Assembly: GCA_001465015.1 (NCBI GenBank)
Contig: LNEO01000342.1
Coordinates: 1 to 64,000, forward strand
From: Deltaproteobacteria bacterium Ga0077539
GTDB lineage: Bacteria; Myxococcota_A; Polyangia; Polyangiales; Ga0077539
Direction: 5' to 3'
DNA: 64,000 bases
The position numbers and the translations under genes are program-made. Shown in pieces: positions 43,185 to 50,718 of the stretch (the first letter of the stretch is position 1; every line of letters starts with the position of its first letter). The notes below the pieces were generated by a model. The model made no database searches, was not told the origin of the DNA, and worked only from the letters and a program-made list of their open reading frames with translations.

Positions 43185-44921
43185 CTATCGCCAGACGAAC
43201 TCAGCGTCCGCGAGGATACCGCCAGACCGCGTGCCCGAACGCCACCGGGGATTGGCCACCGTGAGCGCCACCTCGACGCAGCGCGCGAGCGCGCCGCCCT
43301 GGCTCGCGGGCTCGGAGAACACAGGGCTCATCGTCGATCGAAACATGATCGTGATCGACGCCCGCGCGTGGCCCGCGCCCCCGCGACACGCCTCGATCGT
43401 CGTCAGCGAGCTCCGCACCGCGTCGAGCACCTCCTGCATGTCCACGTCCCCGACAGGCCTCGCGCTGACCAAGCGCAGGCGACCCGAGGTCGAACTCAAG
43501 AGCGCGACGTCGCTCTCCGCAGGGCCCGGCGACGCAGGAAGAGCACTTGATTGTGTGGGCTGCTCTTCGCTCCCCGTCGCCTCCGACGGCGCTCGGGGGC
43601 TCTGCGTCCTATCGATCGCCCCGCTCGACGGCGTGGGCTGCTCAGCAGGGGCCGTCGACGGCGCGGATGGAGCGACGACCGCGTTCGCAACGGGCGCCGC
43701 GGGGGCGGCGTTCATCGCGTTTGCTGCAGGCGCCGTGTTCGCTGGGTTGACCGAGGACGCCGCGAGGGCGGCGCGGTGCGCTGGATCGAGGTTCGTCACG
43801 GTGGTGGTGTCGTCTTCGACCGACGACGGCGCGCTTCGATCGAGCAACGCGAACACTCCGATCGTGACCGAAGCGGCGGCGGCCAACACCAGCGCGACGG
43901 GTCGCCGCGGGGCAGCCCCGGTCGTCGCGATCGTGTCCGCCACGGCGGCGGAGCGAAGCTCCGTCGAGACCGACGGCGACGCCACCACCGCTCGAGCCGT
44001 GTTGCTCGCGGCGGGCGGGAGCAGTTGTGAAATCGGCTCGACGCGCGCGGTCTTCGACGCGAGCGACCCTGCGCTGTCGCCACCGCAGGCGCTCCTCAAC
44101 CACGCGCGCATCGTCGCGGCGTTCGGTGGACGCGCGTCGCGGTCTCGCGCGAGCGTTCGGTCGACGACCGCAGCGAGCGCGGGCTGCACCCACGGCGCGT
44201 TGCGCGCGAGCGAAGGGAGCGGTTGTTGCGTCACCGCGACGAGCCAGTCGGTGATCGAATGGCACTCGATCACCGCGCGTCCGGCGATGATTCGATAGAG
44301 GACCGCGGCGACGGAGAACAGGTCCGCCCGCGCGTCCACCGAGCGCGCGTCGAACTGCTCGGGCGGCATGTAGCCGGGCGTACCTAGGATCGAGCCCGCC
44401 ATCGTGTACGCGGGCTCGGCGCCCCCGACGCGCTCGTCGGACTTCGAGATCCCGAAGTCGATCAGAAACACGCTCTCTCGCCCGTCCATCTCTCGTCGCA
44501 CGAGCACGTTGGAGGGCTTGATGTCTCGGTGAACGACGCCCCTTGCGTGCAGCACCTCGAGCGCAGAGAGCACTTGATCGACGAGCGCGACGGCTCGCGC
44601 GGGCTCGAGTCGCCCTTCGTACGAAGCGAGCTGCTCGAGAGATTGCCCGTCGATGCGGTCCATCACGACGAAGATCCGACCGTCGTCGAGCGCGCCGCAG
44701 TCGTAGACAGAGACGAGCGACGGGTGCTGGATCGTCGCCGCGATCCGCGCCTCGTTGAGCGCGCGCGCGACCAGCTCGGGGTCCCCCTTGGGATCGCTGA
44801 GCTTCAGCGCGACCTCGCGCCCCGTGAGCTTGTGTCGCGCGAGATACACCGCGCCGAAGCCTCCGCGCCCGATGGGCGCGAGCAGCTCGTAGCGGTCCAC
44901 TTCGATCGTCGCGTCGCTCAC
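43185..44921 (-). CDS. Hanks-type Ser/Thr kinase with membrane anchor and AgmX/PglI-like C-terminal domain
   Basis: The product is 578 residues. The kinase domain covers residues about 8-265: IGRGGFGAVYLAR, VALK, HRDIKPSNVLV catalytic loop, IDFGISKSD, GTPGYMPPEQF. A juxtamembrane segment leads to one membrane helix (PVALVLAAAASVTIGVFALLD, about 345). A long Ala/Pro/Ser/Thr linker then reaches a C-terminal domain of about 110 residues (RLRLVSARPVGDVDMQEVLDAVRSSLTTIEACRGG...SITIMFRSTMSPVFSEP). This domain recalls the C-terminal domain shared by AgmX and PglI, gliding-related proteins of Myxococcus, with an internal Cys pair and a closing VANPRWRSGTRSG. The extracytoplasmic part probably senses or binds an envelope ligand. 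Confidence 0.9.
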   Translation of the reverse strand: MSDATIEVDRYELLAPIGRGGFGAVYLARHKLTGREVALKLSDPKGDPELVARALNEARIAATIQHPSLVSVYDCGALDDGRIFVVMDRIDGQSLEQLASYEGRLEPARAVALVDQVLSALEVLHARGVVHRDIKPSNVLVRREMDGRESVFLIDFGISKSDERVGGAEPAYTMAGSILGTPGYMPPEQFDARSVDARADLFSVAAVLYRIIAGRAVIECHSITDWLVAVTQQPLPSLARNAPWVQPALAAVVDRTLARDRDARPPNAATMRAWLRSACGGDSAGSLASKTARVEPISQLLPPAASNTARAVVASPSVSTELRSAAVADTIATTGAAPRRPVALVLAAAASVTIGVFALLDRSAPSSVEDDTTTVTNLDPAHRAALAASSVNPANTAPAANAMNAAPAAPVANAVVAPSAPSTAPAEQPTPSSGAIDRTQSPRAPSEATGSEEQPTQSSALPASPGPAESDVALLSSTSGRLRLVSARPVGDVDMQEVLDAVRSSLTTIEACRGGAGHARASITIMFRSTMSPVFSEPASQGGALARCVEVALTVANPRWRSGTRSGGILADAEFVWR

Positions 44922-45031
44922 GGTAGACGCGCACTATCACGACGCGCGAGCCCACAAGCAAGGGAGGTGAATCGCGCGGCGTGACAGAGAACGTCACGGA
45001 TGAACGCCCCCTCCGCTCCAGAGCGCGTCGC

Positions 45032-45445
45032 TTACAGCAGGACCATGACGAGGTAGATCACGCCGAGGACGATGGTCACGAGGCCGAGGGGCGCTTGGAT
45101 CCCGACGAGCTTCTCGCGAATTTCGGCGCCCTTCTGCTTGGCCTGCTCGTTCTTCGAGAGCGCGTAGTGCGTGATGAGCCCGAAGCCGAGCAAGAACCCG
45201 ACGAGCAGGTCCGACACGCCTGACAGGGTCCAGAAGATCCAGCGGAGAGGAGCGACCGAGAGCAGCGTCATCGAGGTCAAGACGCTGAAGATCTCTTTGA
45301 TTCCCCAGAGGAACATCGTGACGCCGATCCAGCCCTGGTAGGGCGCGAGCTTGTCGATCATCTGTTTGGCGTCGGGGCGCTTCTTGATGATGAAGCCCGA
45401 AGCTGCGAGGAGGCCGCCGAGAATGGTGATGATTGCGCCGATCAT
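45032..45445 (-). CDS. Four-helix inner-membrane protein of unknown function
   Basis: The product is 137 residues from ATG 45445, with agggag upstream. It has four hydrophobic helices: GAIITILGGLLAASGFIIKK, WIGVTMFLWGIKEIFSVL, WTLSGVSDLLVGFLLGFGLITHYAL and GLVTIVLGVIYLVMVLL. A short amphipathic Lys/Glu-rich loop (ALSKNEQAKQKGAEIREKL) lies before the last. I recognise no family. It is divergent from the FHA/GGDEF-like sigma-54 activator, with two palindromes in the roughly 200 bp between them, so the pair may be co-regulated. Confidence 0.65.
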   Translation of the reverse strand: MIGAIITILGGLLAASGFIIKKRPDAKQMIDKLAPYQGWIGVTMFLWGIKEIFSVLTSMTLLSVAPLRWIFWTLSGVSDLLVGFLLGFGLITHYALSKNEQAKQKGAEIREKLVGIQAPLGLVTIVLGVIYLVMVLL

Positions 45446-45586
45446 GAGTGTGCTCCCTGTTTGGTGGGTGAGTCCGTGCGCCTCGAGGCGCGGCGACGGA
45501 GCTATTCGCAACGGATGTGCCAGCGCGAGGACGTCGCAGTTCTCCTCTGATTTTGCTCTGTGATCGAGCAGCGCGGCAGCGCGTTG

Positions 45587-45623
45587 CGGCAATCGATTGC
45601 CGGGGTCGGCAACTGGTTGCCGA
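45587..45623. promoter_or_regulatory. Paired palindromes, candidate operators between divergent genes
   Basis: The first palindrome is cggcaatcgattgccg (45587-45602), a perfect 16-bp inverted repeat. The second is tcggcaac-tg-gttgccga (45606-45623), with perfect 8-bp arms. Their centres are exactly 20 bp apart, about two helical turns, so two dimers could bind on the same DNA face. Both share the half-site CGGCAA. They lie 26-62 bp upstream of the likely start of the sigma-54 activator at 45649 and about 140 bp from the membrane-protein gene at 45445. The binding protein is not known. Confidence 0.65.
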
Positions 45624-45648
45624 GACCGCGGTACAGTCGCGCGCACCG

Positions 45649-47370
45649 GTGCAGGACAAGACCACCGCGAGAGTCCACGGAAGCGTGATCGAGACCGGTC
45701 ACGAGGCTCCCGCACGCGTGATCGTCCTCGGCCCGACGGGGCCCAAGCAATTCGTGGTGGTGCCGGGCGGAACCGTGATCGGACGGGCGTTTCCGTCGGA
45801 CGTGATCGTCGACGACCCGAGCGTCTCCAAACAGCACATTCGCGTGTGGCTCGGGGAGGACAAGACCGTACGCTTCGCCGACCTCGGCTCGACCAACGGA
45901 ACGATCCTCAACGGACTCACCGTCTCGAGCGGGACCTTTGGTGTTGGCGACGCGCTTCGCATCGGCTCGATCCAACTACAGCGGCAGCCCACGACGGGAG
46001 CGCGAGCGGCGCCGGGGCTGCTGGCGTTCGACGCGTTTGCGCTGCGGTTTGCGGAAGAAGAGCGAGCGCACCGCGAGACCGCGCAGCCCTTCTCGATCCT
46101 GGTGGTCGAAGGCCGCGCCACGACGCCGCTCGATGAGTGGGCGCCGCTGGTGCTCGCGTGCATCGGCGCCAAGGACCGCGCGTCGCTGTTGCGAGAGGAC
46201 GCCATCGTTGCGCTGCTCTCGGAGAAGCGCCGAAGCGAGGCCCGATCCATCGCGAGCGCGATCGCGAACGGCGACGGAGGGCTGCGCGTCGGCGTCGCGA
46301 CGTACCCCGAAAACGGCCGCGCCGTGAGCGCGCTCGTGCAGCACGCGCTCGCCGCCCCCGAGGGCGAGCCCAACGCGCAAGGGCGATCGTCGGCGTCGAG
46401 CCCTCCTCCGGCCGGCGTGATCCGCGGTCGATCGACGGAGAAGCTCTGGGCGCTGGTCGAGCGCGCCGCGCCGAGCGCTGTTCCTGTGCTCATCACCGGC
46501 GAGAGCGGAACAGGGAAAGAAGTCGTCGCGCGCGCGCTGCACGATCGATCGCCGCGAAGAGAGCGTCCCTTGCGCGCGGTCAACTGCGGAGCGATCCCGC
46601 CGAACCTCGTCGAGAGCACGCTCTTTGGCGCCGAGCGCGGCGCGTTTACCGGCGCAGACAGGGTCCTCAAGGGCCTCTTCGAGCAAGCCCACGGCGGAAC
46701 GTTGTTTCTCGACGAAATCGGCGAGCTCTCTCTCTCCGCCCAAGCGTCGCTCTTGCGCGTCCTCGAGACGGGCCGCGTCACGCGCATCGGCGGCGACCGC
46801 GAGCTCTCGGTCGACGTCAGGGTCGTCAGCGCGACGCATCGCTTGCTCGAGCGCCGCTGCGACGAAGGCGCGTTTCGCTGGGACCTCTACTATCGACTCA
46901 ACGGGCTCGAGGTCGAGATCCCTGCCTTGCGCGAGCGACTCGACGAGCTCGAGCCGCTCGCGCTGCAGTTTCTCGCGGCGGTGAGCGACGACTCCCCAGC
47001 GCGCCCACGGGCGATCGCGCCGAGCGCGCTCGAAGCCCTTCGTCGGTACGAGTGGCCCGGCAACGTCCGCGAGCTGCGGCACTGCATCCAACGCGCGGCG
47101 CTCGTGGCCAACTCCAGCACGATCATCGAAGAGGACCTGACCGATCGCGTTCGGCGCGCACGGCAGAGCGCGCGCCCGGCCGGCGCCGAAGCGAGCCCGC
47201 CCGCGATCGAGGGCGAGGGCCTGCGCAAGGCGCTCGAGCGGCACGAGCACAAGCTCATCACCGACGCCCTCGCGCAGTGCGACGGAAACACCGCCGCCGC
47301 CGCCGCGTTGCTGAAGATCCCCGTCAGGACGCTCACCCACAAGATGACCGCCCTCGGCATCAAGAAGTGA
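45649..47370 (+). CDS. FHA-domain sigma-54 activator with a degenerate GGDEF-like insert
   Basis: The product is about 573 residues if started at GTG 45649; another GTG lies at 45685. The N-terminal FHA (about 15-105) has GTVIGRAFPSDVIVDDPSVSKQHIRVW and DLGSTNGTILNG. Residues about 125-240 resemble a GGDEF fold without the GG(D/E)EF active site (FALRFAEEERAHRETAQPFSILVVEG...RVGVATYPENGRAVSALVQHALA). The AAA+ domain follows: Walker A GESGTGKE, GAFTGA loop, TLFLDEIGEL Walker B. A Fis HTH ends the protein (CDGNTAAAAALLKIPVRTLTHKM). The insert may be a c-di-GMP-related or purely structural domain. The palindrome pair upstream may be its own operator. Confidence 0.88.
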   Translation: MQDKTTARVHGSVIETGHEAPARVIVLGPTGPKQFVVVPGGTVIGRAFPSDVIVDDPSVSKQHIRVWLGEDKTVRFADLGSTNGTILNGLTVSSGTFGVGDALRIGSIQLQRQPTTGARAAPGLLAFDAFALRFAEEERAHRETAQPFSILVVEGRATTPLDEWAPLVLACIGAKDRASLLREDAIVALLSEKRRSEARSIASAIANGDGGLRVGVATYPENGRAVSALVQHALAAPEGEPNAQGRSSASSPPPAGVIRGRSTEKLWALVERAAPSAVPVLITGESGTGKEVVARALHDRSPRRERPLRAVNCGAIPPNLVESTLFGAERGAFTGADRVLKGLFEQAHGGTLFLDEIGELSLSAQASLLRVLETGRVTRIGGDRELSVDVRVVSATHRLLERRCDEGAFRWDLYYRLNGLEVEIPALRERLDELEPLALQFLAAVSDDSPARPRAIAPSALEALRRYEWPGNVRELRHCIQRAALVANSSTIIEEDLTDRVRRARQSARPAGAEASPPAIEGEGLRKALERHEHKLITDALAQCDGNTAAAAALLKIPVRTLTHKMTALGIKK

Positions 47371-47419
47371 CCCGCCCGATCGTGAGCGACAGGGGCCTTG
47401 CCGCGCGCCGATCTTTTGC

Positions 47420-47434
47420 TATGATAGCCATCAT
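47420..47434 (+). promoter_or_regulatory. Candidate TetR operator overlapping a -10 box
   Basis: atgatagccatcat (47421-47434) is a near-palindrome with 5-bp arms (atgat/atcat). Its left part forms a -10-like TATGAT at 47420-47425. This would place transcription start only about 10 nt before the TetR ATG at 47441, giving a very short leader with no Shine-Dalgarno. The overlap of operator and promoter is typical for autorepression by TetR proteins. It stands out because the surrounding DNA is GC-rich. Confidence 0.5.
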
Positions 47435-47440
47435 TCATTC

Positions 47441-47983
47441 ATGCGGTACACCGACGAGCACAAAGCGACGGTGCGGGCGAAGATCATCGCCGAGGCGAGC
47501 GCCGCGCTGCGACGGGCGGGCCTCGATGGCGTGAGCATCCCCGCGCTGATGAAGCGAGCAGGGCTGACGCACGGGGGCTTCTATGCGCACTTCGAAGACC
47601 GAGACGAGCTCGTCGCTGAGGCCGTCGAGCACGCCGCGCGGCAAACGCGGGACGCGGTCTTCGAGAACGCGACGGGGCTCGAGGACGTCTTCGACGTCTA
47701 CCTCTCGCGCGACCATGTGCGGCATCCCGAGCGGGGCTGCGTCGTAGCGGCGCTCGGCGCGGACGCTCCGAGGCAGCGCGCCGTCGTTCGAAAGGCCTTC
47801 TCCTACGCGGCCACCGGGCTGCTCTCGCTCGTGCAAAAGAAGCTCGGCGGCAAAGCCGACCCCCTCAGCGACGAGGCGATCGAACGCGCAGCGCTCATGG
47901 TCGGAGCCGTCGTGCTCGCGCGGCTGATCGACGACGACGCGCTCGTCGACCGACTGCTCTCGATCGCCCGTCGACAACGCTGA
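47441..47983 (+). CDS. TetR/AcrR-family transcriptional regulator
   Basis: The product is 180 residues. The N-terminal HTH spans about residues 8-55 (VRAKIIAEASAALRRAGLDGVSIPALMKRAGLTHGGFYAHFEDRDELVAEAVEHA). GFYAHFEDRDEL is a TetR-family recognition helix. The C-terminal ligand domain contains HPERGCVVAALGADAPRQ, a pattern common in regulators related to AcrR/RutR. It is the first of three closely spaced genes and probably controls the 4Fe-4S/SCP2 protein and the SDR downstream, responding to a lipid-like or xenobiotic ligand. This inference rests on gene order and on the operator-like repeat upstream. Confidence 0.9.
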   Translation: MRYTDEHKATVRAKIIAEASAALRRAGLDGVSIPALMKRAGLTHGGFYAHFEDRDELVAEAVEHAARQTRDAVFENATGLEDVFDVYLSRDHVRHPERGCVVAALGADAPRQRAVVRKAFSYAATGLLSLVQKKLGGKADPLSDEAIERAALMVGAVVLARLIDDDALVDRLLSIARRQR

Positions 47984-48037
47984 ACCCAACCGCCCCGCGG
48001 CTCGAGCCGCGAGGGCGCTAGAGGCACGGTTTATTGC

Positions 48038-49396
48038 ATGACAATCAACATTCCAAAAAAAGATCGCGCCGAGCATCCCTCGATCCGCGCGGCGCGGGGG
48101 CGGCTCCCGATCCTCGCGCCAGCGCCGCTCACGCAGGCGACGCTGAGGCAGTGGGCGATCGAGGCGGGGGCGGACGACGCGGCGGCGGTTTCGCTCGATC
48201 ACCCCGAGCTCGAAGAAGAGCGCGGTCCCGTTCGAAAGGCCTTCGCGGCGGCGCGGTCGCTGGTCGCGATCGTCGTGCGCATGCACCCGGACAACGTTCG
48301 CAGCCCTGCCAGGAGCGTCGCCAACCACGAGTTTCACCACGCGAGCGACCGGGTCAACGACATCGCTCGGGCGCTGGTCGAGCGGATCTCGGCGGCGGGT
48401 CATCGCGCGATGAACCCGGCGATGGCCTTTCCGATGGAGATGGACGACTTTCCCGGAAGGACGTGGGTCGTCTCGCACAAGCGCGTCGCCGTCGCGGCGC
48501 AGCTCGGTCGCATGGGGCTGCATCGAAACGTGATTCATCCCCGCTTCGGGTCCTTCATCTTGCTCGGAACGGTCATCACGTCGGCGTCCGTCGACGATCC
48601 GAGCTCGTCTCTGGACTTCAACCCTTGCATCGACTGCAAGCTCTGCGTGGCCGCTTGTCCGGTGGGCGCGATCGAACCCGAGGGAGCGTTTCGATTCTCC
48701 GCGTGCCTCGACCACAACTATCGCGAGTTCATGACGGGCTTCGGCGACCTGCTCGAAGAGGTCGCAGAGAGCCGCGGGCGATACGAGCTCCGCGAGCGCG
48801 TGTCGCTCTCGGAGACCGCGTCGATGTGGCAGTCGCTGGCATACCGCCCCAACTACAAAGCCGCCTACTGCATCGCGGTGTGCCCTGCGGGCGACGATGT
48901 CATCGGCCCCTTCGTCGAGAACCGCGCCCGGTTCAACGCCGAGGTGCTTCGCCCGCTCACCGAGCGGTCCGAGACGGTGTACGTGGTCGCGGGGTCCGAC
49001 GCCGAGGCCCACGTCGCGAGGAGGTTTCCGCACAAGCGCGTGCGTCGCGTTCGATCGAGCCTGCGCGCGACGTCCGTCGCGGGGCTGTTTCGCGCGATGC
49101 CGCTGATCTTTCAGCGCGGACCGGCGAAGGGATGGAAGGCGACGTTTCACTTCGAGCTCGTGGATCGAGACGCCGCCGTGCATCGCGCGACGGTGCGCAT
49201 CGACGACGGTGAGCTCTCGGTCGACCCGACGAGCCTCGACGGTGAAGCAGACGTCACCGTGCGCGGCGAGGCCAGCGCGTGGCTCGACGTCGTGAGCGGC
49301 AAGAGAAACCCAGTGCTCCTCGTGCTGCGACGGCGGCTGAAGATCCGGGGCGACCGATCGCTGCTCGATCGATTCGCCAAATGTTTTCCAAGGTGA
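48038..49396 (+). CDS. 4Fe-4S ferredoxin-type protein fused to a C-terminal SCP2 lipid-binding domain
   Basis: The product is 452 residues and cytoplasmic. The N-terminal 190 residues resemble the catalytic domain of epoxyqueuosine reductase (QueG-like: VVSHKRVAVAAQLGRMGLHRNVIHPRFGSFILLGTVIT). The ferredoxin segment has C197-x2-C200-x2-C203-x3-C207-P (CIDCKLCVAACPVGAIE), and further Cys pairs occur in SACLDHN and YCIAVCPAG, sufficient for a second cluster. From about residue 365 the sequence (WKATFHFELVDRDAAVHRATVRIDDGELSV...GEADVTVRGEASAWLDVVSGKRNP) is an SCP2 sterol-carrier-like fold. The fusion suggests redox chemistry on a bound lipid or acyl substrate. It is flanked by a TetR regulator and an SDR in the same operon. 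Confidence 0.85.
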   Translation: MTINIPKKDRAEHPSIRAARGRLPILAPAPLTQATLRQWAIEAGADDAAAVSLDHPELEEERGPVRKAFAAARSLVAIVVRMHPDNVRSPARSVANHEFHHASDRVNDIARALVERISAAGHRAMNPAMAFPMEMDDFPGRTWVVSHKRVAVAAQLGRMGLHRNVIHPRFGSFILLGTVITSASVDDPSSSLDFNPCIDCKLCVAACPVGAIEPEGAFRFSACLDHNYREFMTGFGDLLEEVAESRGRYELRERVSLSETASMWQSLAYRPNYKAAYCIAVCPAGDDVIGPFVENRARFNAEVLRPLTERSETVYVVAGSDAEAHVARRFPHKRVRRVRSSLRATSVAGLFRAMPLIFQRGPAKGWKATFHFELVDRDAAVHRATVRIDDGELSVDPTSLDGEADVTVRGEASAWLDVVSGKRNPVLLVLRRRLKIRGDRSLLDRFAKCFPR

Positions 49397-49430
49397 CCCA
49401 AGGTCACCACAAGATTGAAGGAGGTAGACC

Positions 49431-50228
49431 ATGCCAACAAGGATCGATCAGTTTGGTCCGTGGGCGATCGTGACAGGCGCGTCCGACGGGATCGGGCGCG
49501 CGTTTGCTCGGGCGCTCGCGGCGGACGGGTTCAAGCTCGTCCTCGTGGCGCGACGAAGGGCCGCGCTCGAGCAGCTCGCGAGCGAGCTCGCTCCCGCCGA
49601 GGTGCGCGTGATCGACGCGGACCTGTCGACCGCCGACGGCGTCGCCCGCGTATCCAACGAGACGAGCGCGCTCGACGTCGGCCTGCTCGTCGCCTCGGCC
49701 GGCTTCGGAACGAGCGGAGCGTTCTTGGACAACGCCCTCGCCGACGAGCTCTCGATGATCGCCGTCAACTGCCAGGCCGTCGCCGCGCTCTGCCACGGGG
49801 TCGGCCGCCGTCTCGTAGCCCGAGGACGCGGCGGCGTCGTGTTGCTGAGCAGCCTCGTCGCGTTTCAGGGCGTCAAGAGCGCGGCGAACTACGCTGCGAC
49901 CAAGGCGTGGGTGCAGGCCTTCGCCGAAGGGCTGTCGCTCGAGCTCGCGCCGAGCGGCGTCCGCGTGCTCTCGGTCGCTCCGGGGCCAGTGGCCTCGGGC
50001 TTCGGCGCGCGCGCGGACCTGCGCATGTCCCGCACGGTCTCCGCGGAGACGGTCGCGTCCGAGAGCCTCGCGGCGCTCGCCCGCGGAGGAACCGTGCGCC
50101 CCGGCCTGCTCTCGAAGCTGCTCGAGTGGTCACTCGCGCTGCTCCCTCGGTGGGGCCGCGTTCGGGTGCTCTCGCTCGTCATGGGGGGCATGACGCAGCA
50201 TCAGCTCGCCGCGCGCGCCGCCACCTGA
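49431..50228 (+). CDS. SDR-family oxidoreductase
   Basis: The product is 265 residues. The ATG at 49431 follows the strong ribosome-binding site gaaggaggt by six bases. Classical SDR motifs are TGASDGIGRAFARALA (cofactor), DADLS, ASAGFG (in place of NNAG), catalytic S in LLSSLVAFQG, and Y154-A-A-T-K158. The last 40 residues (SKLLEWSLALLPRWGRVRVLSLVMGGM) are hydrophobic and basic, as in membrane-associated SDRs such as acyl-CoA or sterol dehydrogenases. NADP preference is likely from the basic ARRR after beta-2. It probably works on the same substrate as the SCP2-fusion protein encoded 34 nt upstream. Confidence 0.9.
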   Translation: MPTRIDQFGPWAIVTGASDGIGRAFARALAADGFKLVLVARRRAALEQLASELAPAEVRVIDADLSTADGVARVSNETSALDVGLLVASAGFGTSGAFLDNALADELSMIAVNCQAVAALCHGVGRRLVARGRGGVVLLSSLVAFQGVKSAANYAATKAWVQAFAEGLSLELAPSGVRVLSVAPGPVASGFGARADLRMSRTVSAETVASESLAALARGGTVRPGLLSKLLEWSLALLPRWGRVRVLSLVMGGMTQHQLAARAAT

Positions 50229-50268
50229 GAAAGCCCCCGCGACGGTCTGGCCCGCGGGCGTCCTTCGC

Positions 50269-50616
50269 TCAGTTGCTCGCCCACATCCCGTTGATGCGGG
50301 TGCAGATCATCATCGCGTCCCCGGCGGTGATGGGGGCGTAGTAGCTTTGAATTTGTGTGATCGACGCGGCGCCGCTGCCGTTGGTGACGGTGCAGCGACC
50401 GACTCGGTTCGCCCCGGGGCAACCACCGCTCGAGTACGTCGCGCCCATCTGCATCGAGCACGACTGGCGCACGAGCTCTGGGGTGAAGGCGGTGCTCTGA
50501 TACTCGACGCACACCATCGCCCCGCCTTGCGCTGCAGAGCAGCTACCCAGGCCCGATCCGCAGCCGGACATCGCGGCGGCCGCGGCGGCAACTATCAACA
50601 GTAGAAGCTTCTTCAT
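50269..50616 (-). CDS. Small lipoprotein
   Basis: The product is 115 residues from ATG 50616, with ggagacgagac upstream. MKKLLLLIVAAAAAAMSGC is a lipoprotein signal peptide, followed by GSGLGSCSAAQGGAMVCVEYQ. Mature Cys residues occur in C-x7-C, SCSMQ, GGCPGANRVGRC and MMICTRI, giving an even number for disulfides. No family is recognised, but Cys-rich short lipoproteins of this kind are common in myxobacteria. It is convergent with the SDR gene and downstream of the HD gene. Confidence 0.7.
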   Translation of the reverse strand: MKKLLLLIVAAAAAAMSGCGSGLGSCSAAQGGAMVCVEYQSTAFTPELVRQSCSMQMGATYSSGGCPGANRVGRCTVTNGSGAASITQIQSYYAPITAGDAMMICTRINGMWASN

Positions 50617-50652
50617 GGGTCTCGTCTCCGTGCTTCGGGGTTCTCGTCGTCT

Positions 50653-50683
50653 GGTTCGCAGAACCGTGTACGATGCGTACACG
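50653..50683. promoter_or_regulatory. Two adjacent inverted repeats between minus-strand genes
   Basis: ggttc-gca-gaacc (50653-50665) is followed immediately by cgtgtacg-atg-cgtacacg (50665-50683), the latter with perfect 8-bp arms. They lie between the end of the HD-phosphohydrolase gene (50719) and the start of the small lipoprotein (50616), both on the minus strand. They could form a bipartite terminator without a T-run, or an operator for the lipoprotein promoter. The perfect arms favour protein binding. Confidence 0.5.
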
Positions 50684-50718
50684 CCTCTTCTGCCGAAGAA
50701 AACGACCGCTGACGTCGC

